A stretch of 31,617 nucleotides of DNA from a virus. Positions 22,550 to 29,816 of this stretch are shown piece by piece. The notes under the pieces are model-generated. The model was not told the DNA's origin, did not search any database, and saw only the letters and a list, made by a program, of their open reading frames with translations. A program made the position numbers and the translations under genes. Positions within the stretch are counted from its first letter, which is position 1. Every line of letters begins with the position of its first letter. The DNA lies in the IMG/VR virus record IMGVR_UViG_3300048836_000136, positions 1 through 31,617 of that record. The stretch is one strand, 5' to 3'.

Positions 22550-22948
22550 GTGAGGAGAAGTTTCAAACGAAGGGTTTTTAAAAAGCCGTTCATCACAAAA
22601 GAAAACTACGACCAAATCATTGAGAATGCAGAGGCCGCTTCCGAGTTACTTGAATCGAAGCGGTTTTCTTTTTTTATAGACTATCTCAAGGATGCTCAGA
22701 GTTCGATAACCCAGATGATCCTAGAAAATAGAATAATGACAGTACAGGAACACGTCAGGATATCCGACAAGTTAAAGCGCGTATTTACTACTCCTAAGAA
22801 AATTCAGATAGACGAGCTTGTTGGACAGTACAAGTTTATCGGACAGGTGATAGCCGATCTTGAGAACACAGCCAGAATGAAGCAAGAGGTCGAAGAAGCC
22901 TTGAAGAAGAAGGAACTGATAATGGATGACGATGAGGAACAAGTTTGA
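22550..22948 (+). CDS. Hypothetical helical virion-region protein
   Basis: 132 residues if the GTG at 22550 is used. A GTG at 22529 would add seven residues but overlaps the -10 box, so it would lie upstream of the transcript. Very basic N-terminus (RRSFKRRVFKK), then long helices (YDQIIENAEAASELLE, FIDYLKDAQSSITQMILENRI) and an acidic C-terminus (MDDDEEQV). No family recognised. Its position before the scaffold and capsid genes suggests a head-assembly or virion-internal protein. A terminator-like hairpin lies inside the coding region at 22635-22675. Confidence 0.6.
   Translation: MRRSFKRRVFKKPFITKENYDQIIENAEAASELLESKRFSFFIDYLKDAQSSITQMILENRIMTVQEHVRISDKLKRVFTTPKKIQIDELVGQYKFIGQVIADLENTARMKQEVEEALKKKELIMDDDEEQV
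22635..22675 (+). terminator. Terminator-like hairpin inside a coding region
   Basis: CCGCTTC (22635-22641) pairs perfectly with GAAGCGG (22657-22663) and is followed directly by a T-rich tract (22664-22675, one C). It encodes part of a helix and K-R-F-S-F-F, so it could be a coincidence. If functional it would terminate transcripts about 110 bases after the promoter at 22513 unless ribosomes cover it. Confidence 0.35.
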
Positions 22949-23252
22949 CAAGCCTCTCGATCAGTGGATAGAGGAACCAAAAGAAATTGAATACGAAACA
23001 TACGTAGTCAAGGACGGCAAACCCCAAAAGGAAAGAGTCAAAGAAACGGTATACGAGAAAGTTAAGTATCTAGACGCACCAACCAAGAAATTCACGTGTG
23101 CTCCAGGTCAACACGACTACTTCATGTTTGACAGAGTTCGACACGTCGCCAAATGTAACAAGTGTCCGAAGCACAAATTTCTATTCGCATCATCCCAGAC
23201 GATCAGAAAAGGAAAGATAATGGATCGCCTAACGGGTCAGGTATTCGATTAG
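22926..23252 (+). CDS. Small zinc-binding protein
   Basis: 108 residues. N-terminal half is charged (EEPKEIEYETYVVKDGKPQKERVKE). The C-terminal half has C58, H63 (CAPGQHDY) and CNKCPKH (C77, C80, H83), a probable zinc site, followed by a basic tail. This pattern recurs in small proteins encoded near phage capsid genes, but the role is unknown. The start overlaps the previous gene by 23 bases. Confidence 0.6.
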   Translation: MTMRNKFDKPLDQWIEEPKEIEYETYVVKDGKPQKERVKETVYEKVKYLDAPTKKFTCAPGQHDYFMFDRVRHVAKCNKCPKHKFLFASSQTIRKGKIMDRLTGQVFD

Positions 23253-23256
23253 ATAG

Positions 23257-23285
23257 CGACTTAGACAGTCCACAACTGTTAAACT
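23257..23285 (+). promoter_or_regulatory. Late promoter, scaffold gene
   Basis: TAGCGACTTA is present in full (CGACTT at 23257-23262). The -10 is weaker: TTAAAC at 16-base spacing or TAAACT (23280-23285) at 17. The predicted start near 23290 coincides with the 5' strand of the leader helix. Confidence 0.55.
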
Positions 23286-23288
23286 TGA

Positions 23289-23350
23289 TCTAACGAAAGT
23301 CGCAGAGCTTGACTTCGGGAGATCGCCTCCCGTAATCAAAAAGCGTTAGA
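23289..23350 (+). ncRNA. Structured 5' leader, possible three-way junction
   Basis: P1 pairs TCTAACG (23289-23295) with CGTTAGA (23344-23350). P2 is AAGTC/GACTT (23297-23301 with 23311-23315). P3 is CGGGAG/CTCCCG (23316-23321 with 23327-23332) with a five-base loop, directly abutting P2. The start codon is at 23361. Single-stranded joining sequence (TAATCAAAAAG) precedes the 3' strand of P1. It does not match a riboswitch or ribozyme consensus I know. It may be an mRNA stabiliser or translational control element of the scaffold gene. Confidence 0.5.
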
Positions 23351-23360
23351 GTCAGCAAAC

Positions 23361-24164
23361 ATGAACGACGAAGATTCAATAATAGAGGGTTCGGAGGAAC
23401 TAGACACTTCAGAAGATACTTCAAGTGAGGATACACAGGACGTAGAGGATGTAGAAGAAGATTCACAAGCTAACGGCGAGGCCACCAAAAGCGTTGATGT
23501 GGAAGAAAGCAAAGAAGAAGTGACCAGTAAGGGAACCAAGCTTGATCCCGATCCAATGTCCAGAGCAAACCAGTTGAGAGCGAACGCGGAAGCTCGTACG
23601 AGGGAGTACGAGTCATTACTGAACGATCCCCAGAAACTAGAAAACTATCTAAAGGTTTTAAAAGGCGAACAACAACAATCCCAAGGTGAGGAAATATCGC
23701 TTGATAAAGTAGAAACCACAGAAGATTTACAGAAGTATCTTAAACAAGAGAGAGAGAAAGACAAAGCAGAGATAGCATCGGTTAAAGACGAACTGGCAAA
23801 GACGGCTCAGTTGAATCAATACGATACGCAGTTGTCCGCAATCAGGAAGAAATACCCCGACATGACAAACGAACAGGAGAATATCATCGGTGATATCTTT
23901 GAAGCCTCTAACTTTGTTCAGTCGGGCAATCAGGTGAAGTATGAGCCAAGGGTCGGTCTGTTGGATGTCGCCGACAAGGTGATGAGTTTGAGTGAGTCAT
24001 CACGTAAAGAGGGAAGCAGACAAGCCCAGACTATTGTACGGAGTGCCACGGCAGGACGTGTGAAGTCGGGAACAGTAACCGAATCAAAAGCCGACGAAAC
24101 CAAGATGAGCGCAGAGCAGACTATCGCCCACAGAATGCAACAAGCAAGCAGAAAACGAAGCTAA
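23361..24164 (+). CDS. Capsid scaffold-like protein
   Basis: 267 residues directly before the major capsid gene. Residues 1-60 are extremely acidic (DEDSIIEGSEELDTSEDTSSEDTQDVED), 65-150 are helical and charged with coiled-coil character (EARTREYESLLNDPQKLENYLKVLKG, EREKDKAEIASVKDELAK), and the C-terminus is basic (IAHRMQQASRKRS), the usual docking element of scaffolding proteins on the coat. It would guide procapsid assembly and then leave. No protease domain seen. Confidence 0.75.
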   Translation: MNDEDSIIEGSEELDTSEDTSSEDTQDVEDVEEDSQANGEATKSVDVEESKEEVTSKGTKLDPDPMSRANQLRANAEARTREYESLLNDPQKLENYLKVLKGEQQQSQGEEISLDKVETTEDLQKYLKQEREKDKAEIASVKDELAKTAQLNQYDTQLSAIRKKYPDMTNEQENIIGDIFEASNFVQSGNQVKYEPRVGLLDVADKVMSLSESSRKEGSRQAQTIVRSATAGRVKSGTVTESKADETKMSAEQTIAHRMQQASRKRS

Positions 24165-24189
24165 CTTAGCTACTTCTCTCGACTTATAG

Positions 24190-24217
24190 CGACCTAATCT
24201 TTGTATCTACATATACT
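24190..24217 (+). promoter_or_regulatory. Late promoter, major capsid gene
   Basis: TAGCGACCTA holds CGACCT at 24190-24195, then 16 bases and TATACT (24212-24217), the best -10 of the set. A second CGACTT sits just upstream (24179-24184). The transcript would start near 24224, giving a leader of about 15 bases without SD. Confidence 0.72.
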
Positions 24218-24238
24218 GTAAGTAACAGTTAGAAATAT

Positions 24239-25402
24239 ATGGCAGCTAACACAACATACGGACAGCAATCAACTTTCTCAGGTGCAGAGTCTAATCTTCG
24301 AGTAAACATCGAAGACATGATCGCCAAGTATCCTGATTGGCAATTCCCCCTTCTGAAAAGATGGGATTCCAAAGTCTTCAAGAATGCAGTTAAATCTCAC
24401 AAGTATGAATGGACAGAAAGAGATTTAAGAGCAGTTAAAACCACAGTCGCATCAGAAACAGTAGCAGCAGATGCAACAACCTTTTATGTTACCGATGCAG
24501 GAGTATTCAATGTTGACGATGTTCTGAGAGCACCAGATGGTGAGCAGATGATCGTCAAAGCCGTTTCGGGTGGAACTCTTCTAACAGTCGAAAGAGAATG
24601 GGGTGGAACCACAGGCGAAACAATGGTACTCGGTGAGACAGTTTACCGAAGTGGTGTAGCATCGCCTCAAGGTAAAGACGCTGATGACATGGTTATCCAA
24701 GCAACCGAAGATCTTTACAACTACACTCAAATATTTGAAGATGTAGTTCATCTTTCAGGGACACAAAGAGAATCTCTTATCCACGGCGATGAAAACTCAA
24801 GCGAATTGATCTCAAGAAAACAAAAAGAACTCATGGAACAATTACAGGTTGCACTTCTTCTCGGAAGAAGGGGTAAAGACGCAGCAGAGAAAAGAACAAC
24901 TCTTGGAGGTCTAAAATTCTTCATCGACACTTATGCAGCCGACAACAAGATTGACTTCGGAGGTGCATCAACATGGAGCACAGACGCTTCAGTAGTTGGT
25001 AAATTCGAGGATGCAATCGAGAAGATCGCCGACAAGATGGGTGATAAGCCAACTATCTACATGGGTTACAAAGCCATGAGGAAGTTTAGAATGATCGACG
25101 ATGACCTTATCAGATCTACCAGAAGCGACAAAAAGAGAGGTGTCGGAGCAGTAGACGGTTATCTCTCACAACTCGGAGAATTGGATGTAGTCATGCTTCG
25201 AGAAAGAACCGGAGCAATGAGTGACTCAATCTTCTTTGTAGATGAATCTCATGTAGGCTACAAAGCAATGAGAAACAGAGGATGGTTCACAGAAGAACTC
25301 GCAAAGACTGGAGACTCTTACAAATGGCAAGTATTAGGTGAATACACTGAGAAAGTGGGAACACCAAAGGTACATAGCTACCTATACAATCTAGGATTAT
25401 AA
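24239..25402 (+). CDS. Major capsid protein, SU10 type (HK97 fold)
   Basis: 387 residues. The N-terminus (SNLRVNIEDMIAKYPDWQFPLLKRWDSKVFKNAVKSHKYEWTERDLR; key words DMI, PLLKR, EWTERDL) and the body (MVIQATEDLYNYTQIFEDVVHLSGTQRES, KELMEQLQVALLLGRRG, TLGGLKFFIDTY, PTIYMGYKAMRKF) match the SU10/DUF5309 capsid family. The C-terminal strands (VDESHVGYKAMRNRGWFTEELAKTGDSYKWQVLGEY) complete the P-domain. It forms the icosahedral shell. Codon use is regular and purine-rich, as in a highly expressed gene. No SD in the short leader. Confidence 0.9.
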   Translation: MAANTTYGQQSTFSGAESNLRVNIEDMIAKYPDWQFPLLKRWDSKVFKNAVKSHKYEWTERDLRAVKTTVASETVAADATTFYVTDAGVFNVDDVLRAPDGEQMIVKAVSGGTLLTVEREWGGTTGETMVLGETVYRSGVASPQGKDADDMVIQATEDLYNYTQIFEDVVHLSGTQRESLIHGDENSSELISRKQKELMEQLQVALLLGRRGKDAAEKRTTLGGLKFFIDTYAADNKIDFGGASTWSTDASVVGKFEDAIEKIADKMGDKPTIYMGYKAMRKFRMIDDDLIRSTRSDKKRGVGAVDGYLSQLGELDVVMLRERTGAMSDSIFFVDESHVGYKAMRNRGWFTEELAKTGDSYKWQVLGEYTEKVGTPKVHSYLYNLGL

Positions 25403-25405
25403 AAT
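25378..25405 (+). promoter_or_regulatory. Late promoter, small gene after capsid
   Basis: TAGCTACCTA (core CTACCT 25378-25383), 16 bases, TAAAAT (25400-25405), six bases to ATG 25412. One base of the core differs from the consensus. It lies inside the last codons of the capsid gene. Confidence 0.5.
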
Positions 25406-25411
25406 AATAAT

Positions 25412-25576
25412 ATGGCAACAGCATCAGGACGAGAAATATACGTAATAGGATTCGAAGCAGACGGCGACAGAGAAGTAACTATCGTCGAGGATGGAAATGA
25501 ACATGATTTCCCAGCAGCCGCGGAGTACACATACGCAAGCGAATTAACCAGATTCCCATACGAACTAACAGCGTAA
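25412..25576 (+). CDS. 54-residue hypothetical protein after the capsid gene
   Basis: Short acidic protein starting MATASGREIYVIGF and ending RFPYELTA. It probably forms a small beta sheet (REIYVIGFEADGDREVTIVEDG) and is encoded right behind the capsid gene with its own promoter and a terminator after it. Small acidic beta proteins at this position are often head decoration proteins; that function is only suggested by position. Confidence 0.7.
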   Translation: MATASGREIYVIGFEADGDREVTIVEDGNEHDFPAAAEYTYASELTRFPYELTA

Positions 25577-25596
25577 TTCTACAAAGGCATTATTGA

Positions 25597-25620
25597 AACC
25601 CCTTTAGCGAGGGGTTTTTT
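25597..25620 (+). terminator. Intrinsic terminator
   Basis: AACCCCT (25597-25603), loop TTAGCG, AGGGGTT (25610-25616), and continuing T residues to 25620. A textbook rho-independent terminator 20 bases after the small gene's stop, separating the capsid unit from the adaptor unit. Confidence 0.9.
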
Positions 25621-25631
25621 ATTGCTTCTAA

Positions 25632-25659
25632 CGACTTAACTAGCCTTGAACTCTATCAT
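25632..25659 (+). promoter_or_regulatory. Late promoter, adaptor gene
   Basis: CGACTT (25632-25637) in TAACGACTTA, 16 bases, TATCAT (25654-25659), seven bases to ATG 25667. It follows the terminator at 25597, which independently argues for a promoter here. Leaderless prediction. Confidence 0.75.
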
Positions 25660-25666
25660 AGTAGTA

Positions 25667-26356
25667 ATGGCAACTTCTAAAAGTCAAACGATATCAACCT
25701 TAGGTGAATGCTTACAAGCAATGGCGCGATATGCAGGGGGTTCAGTGCCGGCGACTACCGATACCAAGTACGACGATTGGGTAAGATCAATCCAATTGGG
25801 TCAAGAAGATGCAGCCAAACGTGGATTTTGGGGAAGGCTCCTTACTAAAGACGATCTAGCCATAACAGCCAACGCAGACACGGCATTACTACCCGATGAC
25901 TTCCACAAACGCAATGGAATCTTTGTATTGGAAGTAGATGGGGAGGATTGGAATGATCCCGCAAACGAATCTGGACAAGTGCTACACGTCGAGACAAGGC
26001 CCGCCGATGCCAAGTGGCTTGTACGCTTCACGGGCTACACACCAACCGCCAGTGCTACCGGCACGCTTTGGTACTTTTATAATCCTCCAGTTCCTGAAGA
26101 TGAATCTGATCCTCTATATCTCGACGGAGAGATGATTATGTTTTATGCCCTAACAGAACACTTTAGGGCCAAGAAACAGTTTGGAAGCTTAGACGATGCA
26201 CGTCTTGAATACAATAACCGCTTCTCAGAGTTAATAGGCTTAGAGATGCTTCCATCACCGCACGAACTGTTGAGTTGGAAGCCATTTAACACATATCTTA
26301 ATCATCCGCGAACTGAAAATATCTATTACTCACGTACAAGACGTTCTAGAAGATAA
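25667..26356 (+). CDS. Head-tail adaptor-like protein
   Basis: 229 residues from ATG 25667. A TTG at 25646 would add seven residues but lies upstream of the -10, so the ATG is preferred. Helical N-terminus (STLGECLQAMARYAG, DDWVRSIQLGQEDAAKRGFWGRLL), then beta-rich middle (GIFVLEVDGEDW, WLVRFTGYTP, GTLWYFYNP) and helical ALTEHFRAKKQFGSLDDARLEYNNRFSEL. This order (helices, beta, YLxGEM..YALTEHFRxKxQ) is that of small podoviral head-completion proteins placed between capsid and stabilisation genes. The start of the next gene is two bases after its stop. Confidence 0.6.
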   Translation: MATSKSQTISTLGECLQAMARYAGGSVPATTDTKYDDWVRSIQLGQEDAAKRGFWGRLLTKDDLAITANADTALLPDDFHKRNGIFVLEVDGEDWNDPANESGQVLHVETRPADAKWLVRFTGYTPTASATGTLWYFYNPPVPEDESDPLYLDGEMIMFYALTEHFRAKKQFGSLDDARLEYNNRFSELIGLEMLPSPHELLSWKPFNTYLNHPRTENIYYSRTRRSRR

Positions 26357-26358
26357 CT

Positions 26359-28302
26359 ATGGCAAGAGTCTATGGCAAAAGAAGATCAAACCCCGAAGTC
26401 AAAACCAAAGGAAGTAGAGGGTTTGCTAAGGGGTTAAATCAAATCTCCTCACCAACTGCGATCAAAGACAACGAACTCGCGGAAGCACAGAACGTGAACT
26501 ATATTGAAAACGGTGTGGTAGAGAAACGCCCTGGCTCAATAAACCTTGGCAGTGTAAGGGGAAGCTCGACAAAGATTTATTCATTAAAAGGAGTCTATGG
26601 AATCGGCGGGGCAGATTACTTTATCCGCATATCCGATGACGGCATCGCACAAAGGTATTCGTTTGGTTCGAGTACGTGGGTAGACATAGCCGGTTCACCA
26701 ACATTTTCTGTCGTTAGGACGACCATCCTTCAAGCATATTCTTCTGTCTATTTTTTAAATCCAGACGATACGATGGTGAAATGGGACGGAACGACATGGA
26801 CAACATTTACCGCACTTGCTAATCCCAGTGTTGACCCGACAATCGCAAAGACCGGCAGCGCCACGGGTACGACAACGTGGTATTACAAGTATCTGTGGGA
26901 GAACGAAGTAGGACACACTGGATCATCTAATTCTGATTCGTTAGGCAGTATGCCCGACGAACTGGACTCGTCTACATATATAACTGTTACTCTACCGGCC
27001 GCGCCTTCAGGCACGATAAGGACAAGTATCTACAGGGGAACAATTGATGGTGAAGAAATATTCTTAACCTCAATTCCCGCTTCACAAACGACATTTGATG
27101 ACAAGGGATTCTTTGAACCCGATCCGCTCTATGCAGCACCGACAGACAACACAACCGCAGGACTTCAATTCAAGTTTGCGGAAGTCTACAACGATACCCT
27201 AATAGGTGTAGCCACCAACTTATTCTCAGACCTATCGGCAAACGATTACTATCTAGCCTTTTCCGCTGGAGGCGACAAGTTCGATTCATTCGGCCGTGCT
27301 GATGGTGGAGGCTATTACGGATGGCGTGTAGGTGACGGCGATCCCATCAACGGGCTCCATTCGTTCCAGTCAAAGTTATACACTTTTAAAAGACAGAAGG
27401 TGGGAGCATTCACCTTTGACGAATCAGGTGGATCAGTACAGGACATCAATCTGGCCGTGGGTGCGGTGTCTCACAACTCCATTCACGCAGCCGGCAACGA
27501 TCTACGATTCTGGAGTAACGAAGGTGCTATGAGTCTGGGGAATGAGCCTAACTTTGCTGACATCATTCGTACCAAAGTGCTTTCGGCTAAGGCAGACCGC
27601 ACCGTACAGGCGATGACTGCTAAAGATTTTCCCAATATTTCGGGCGTTTATTACAAGGGCGTATCGCTTTGGGGAATACCACTAGGCGAACCAGACGAGG
27701 GCATCACTTCAACTCTTGCTTACTTTGAGAAGTATGTGGCGTGGTCTGAATGGGTAGGGCTTACCCCTAACATCTGGTCGAAGTTCATAGACGAAGACAA
27801 CGTGGAAAATATCTACTACGGTGATGCAAAAAGCGGGAATGTGGTCCAGTGCTGGCAGGGAACCCACGATAGGGGTAGTGCAATTGTCTACCGCGTAGCA
27901 ACTAAACAGTGGGACTTAGACGTGCCCTTCAGATACAAAGCTGTGGGACGTGCTTATTTGATCTTCAATAGTGTTACTGGAACCAATACCGATGTAACAG
28001 TTGTTGAGGACGGAGAGCGAAGCACGATCAATGCACCCGTCTACGGCAACACAGGAGAGCAAGGGTTTGGCATCGATATGTGGGGAGATGTTGAGTTTGG
28101 CGACTCTTCAGGAGAGTATTCGGGCGACACCACTGGTCTACTAATCCGCTATATCGACATTGAAAAGGATGTCCTCTCGATTCAGATAATCGTCCAGAAT
28201 GACGGTATTACCGACCAAATTGCACTAGCGGGCGTGTACTTCGATTACAGTCTAAGCGATGCAGATTTGCCTTCAGAATGGGGACTCCGAAGAACTAACT
28301 AG
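26359..28302 (+). CDS. P22 gp10-like stabilisation protein / tail hub
   Basis: 647 residues. GFAKGLNQISSPTAIKDNELAEAQNVNYIENGVVEKRPGS is the family-typical N-terminus (key parts GLNQISSP, AQNVNYI, EKRPGS) and the body is a long succession of short beta strands with W/Y/G-rich turns, as in a beta-propeller. Such proteins cap the portal-adaptor and form the podovirus tail tube or hub. TTWYYKYLWENEVGHTG and RTSIYRGTIDGEEIFLTSIP show an inserted Fn3-like segment. It ends against, and overlaps by eight bases, the convergent membrane-protein gene. Confidence 0.8.
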   Translation: MARVYGKRRSNPEVKTKGSRGFAKGLNQISSPTAIKDNELAEAQNVNYIENGVVEKRPGSINLGSVRGSSTKIYSLKGVYGIGGADYFIRISDDGIAQRYSFGSSTWVDIAGSPTFSVVRTTILQAYSSVYFLNPDDTMVKWDGTTWTTFTALANPSVDPTIAKTGSATGTTTWYYKYLWENEVGHTGSSNSDSLGSMPDELDSSTYITVTLPAAPSGTIRTSIYRGTIDGEEIFLTSIPASQTTFDDKGFFEPDPLYAAPTDNTTAGLQFKFAEVYNDTLIGVATNLFSDLSANDYYLAFSAGGDKFDSFGRADGGGYYGWRVGDGDPINGLHSFQSKLYTFKRQKVGAFTFDESGGSVQDINLAVGAVSHNSIHAAGNDLRFWSNEGAMSLGNEPNFADIIRTKVLSAKADRTVQAMTAKDFPNISGVYYKGVSLWGIPLGEPDEGITSTLAYFEKYVAWSEWVGLTPNIWSKFIDEDNVENIYYGDAKSGNVVQCWQGTHDRGSAIVYRVATKQWDLDVPFRYKAVGRAYLIFNSVTGTNTDVTVVEDGERSTINAPVYGNTGEQGFGIDMWGDVEFGDSSGEYSGDTTGLLIRYIDIEKDVLSIQIIVQNDGITDQIALAGVYFDYSLSDADLPSEWGLRRTN

Positions 28303-28501
28303 AAACATGTAGTCTGATCTTCTCAAGAACGATCAATACTGAAAAACTGAAAGCTAGATAGATAGGGTATAAAAAGAATAACGTCGTCACATTCCAATCG
28401 AGACCTTCATAGGATGCGGGGTTGTCGAGTCCTTCCCACCACATCGCCACAGTAAGTAAGATGGCAGCGTAGAATCCCCATCTGTAAATCTTTAGTCTCA
28501 T
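28295..28501 (-). CDS. Two-pass membrane protein on the opposite strand
   Basis: 68 residues from ATG 28501 (a GTG at 28516 would add five). Two membrane segments: WGFYAAILLTVAMWW (about 8-22) and TTLFFLYPIYLAFSFSVLIVL (about 39-59), with short charged ends. It is the only minus-strand gene in the virion region. A TATCAT-like box five bases upstream of the ATG (plus 28507-28512) could drive a leaderless transcript, but no -35 is clear. Possible roles: holin, lysogenic conversion or superinfection exclusion, all inferred from topology and orientation. Confidence 0.6.
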   Translation of the reverse strand: MRLKIYRWGFYAAILLTVAMWWEGLDNPASYEGLDWNVTTLFFLYPIYLAFSFSVLIVLEKIRLHVSS

Positions 28502-28527
28502 ACTCAATGATAACACGGCTTGTCTAG

Positions 28528-28555
28528 CGACTTACTTAGTTTTTTCCGTCAAAAT
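28528..28555 (+). promoter_or_regulatory. Late promoter, ejection-type gene
   Basis: TAGCGACTTA with CGACTT at 28528-28533, 16 bases, CAAAAT (28550-28555), seven bases to ATG 28563. The ATG at 28554 lies inside the -10 and so cannot be the start of this transcript. Confidence 0.72.
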
Positions 28556-28562
28556 GGTATAT

Positions 28563-29777
28563 ATGGGGTTTCTCGACGATTTAAAAAAGCAAGCATCAGC
28601 CTTTGGACAGTTGTACAAAACTACTGGAGTCAATATTGGCCCACTCAAGAATGTACACGCTGGGTCATGGGGTGGACTTCCAGATGTTGGTGCAACTGAA
28701 TGGGTTAAAAGTGCTAGGGCTTCAGAACCAACAACGAGTCCGATCCAAGGACCTTATGGTCAGACTTCATACACGACTCCGTACGCAAATGTTAATTACA
28801 CAAATACTTCAGGTGGTGGTGGTGGTACTGGAGATGTACTTGGTGCTAATACACAAGCTCCAACAGCTACCTCAACAGGCGATAATGGACAAGCAGAAGC
28901 GGAAGCACAACGTCAAAGGGAGTTGGATATTATAAGGCAAAGACTAGAATCTTTTAAAAGTAGAGCATCGAGTGAACGCGAACAAGCTCAAGGAAGATTC
29001 AATGATTTTAAAACTTCTGCTGGATCACGTTTCCAGACCCTTAGAGACCAACTGTCAAATACCGTATCTTCTTCTTTAGAGAATCTTGGACAAGAGAAGG
29101 TGAATACTCAGAACCTCTACGGCAGAGCAGCAGGAACAGCAAGACAAGCTATGGAATCAGCCGTTAGAGGCAATCGTACACAGGCTAGAGCACAGAATAG
29201 ACTTAACTCCAGTTTCTACGATGACAGACAAGCCGACACAAGACTTCAGTTTGGTAAGGGTATCGCAGACACCGCGGCAGAAGAAGCGGGCAAAGTAGCG
29301 GGTATTGGTACAAGGGAAACAGAAACAAAGAATTACGGCGAGACAGAGACACAGAAGCTCGGTCAAGAAGAAAACGATCTAGTTACCCAAGCACAACAAC
29401 AATTGAACGCTGATCTTTCTGAGGCAGAACAACTTGAGAGAGTTGGACTTATTGATTATGCCTCTGCTGAAAACGATATCTTGTCCCGACATGCTTCACG
29501 GCTCGACGCGATCAGAAATTACATTGATAACCGAAACCTAAGACTTACAGAACTCGCAGCCACCTACGGAAACCAAATAGGTAATTTCCAAGCGATCACT
29601 CCTGAGCTAAGTAGCACTCTGTCAAACAATAGTGCTTTGAATAATGTAAACACATTGGCAACCAGTTACAACACACCAATGACCCCAACAGCCACAGCAG
29701 GAAACAAACTTGCTTTCAAGGGTTCTACAGATGAGAACCAGAGAAGGCTTGAAGAATTAGGACTCCTCTTTGCTTAA
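28563..29777 (+). CDS. Coiled-coil internal/ejection-type virion protein
   Basis: 404 residues. After a Gly/Ser/Thr-rich low-complexity stretch (about 45-105), residues 110-355 are long charged helices with many Q, E and R (QAEAEAQRQRELDIIRQRLESFKS, NTVSSSLENLGQEKVNTQ, DLVTQAQQQLNADLSEAEQLER). This is typical of podovirus proteins held inside the head and ejected into the host to make the channel. Small residues dominate (GRAAGTARQAMESAV). No transmembrane segment. It is next to a larger protein of the same kind of composition. Confidence 0.65.
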   Translation: MGFLDDLKKQASAFGQLYKTTGVNIGPLKNVHAGSWGGLPDVGATEWVKSARASEPTTSPIQGPYGQTSYTTPYANVNYTNTSGGGGGTGDVLGANTQAPTATSTGDNGQAEAEAQRQRELDIIRQRLESFKSRASSEREQAQGRFNDFKTSAGSRFQTLRDQLSNTVSSSLENLGQEKVNTQNLYGRAAGTARQAMESAVRGNRTQARAQNRLNSSFYDDRQADTRLQFGKGIADTAAEEAGKVAGIGTRETETKNYGETETQKLGQEENDLVTQAQQQLNADLSEAEQLERVGLIDYASAENDILSRHASRLDAIRNYIDNRNLRLTELAATYGNQIGNFQAITPELSSTLSNNSALNNVNTLATSYNTPMTPTATAGNKLAFKGSTDENQRRLEELGLLFA

Positions 29778-29781
29778 GTAG

Positions 29782-29809
29782 CGATTCACGTCCACTCGTG
29801 CCGTAGAAT
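29782..29809 (+). promoter_or_regulatory. Late promoter, large internal protein
   Basis: TAGCGATTCA with CGATTC at 29782-29787, 16 bases, TAGAAT (29804-29809), seven bases to ATG 29817. Slightly divergent -35, good -10; leaderless prediction. Confidence 0.65.
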
Positions 29810-29816
29810 GAAATAT

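Noticed and set aside
18933-29277. Avoidance of CCGCGG as a mark of Eco29kI specificity
   Set aside because: At least three CCGCGG sites are present, near what composition predicts, so there is no avoidance to report.
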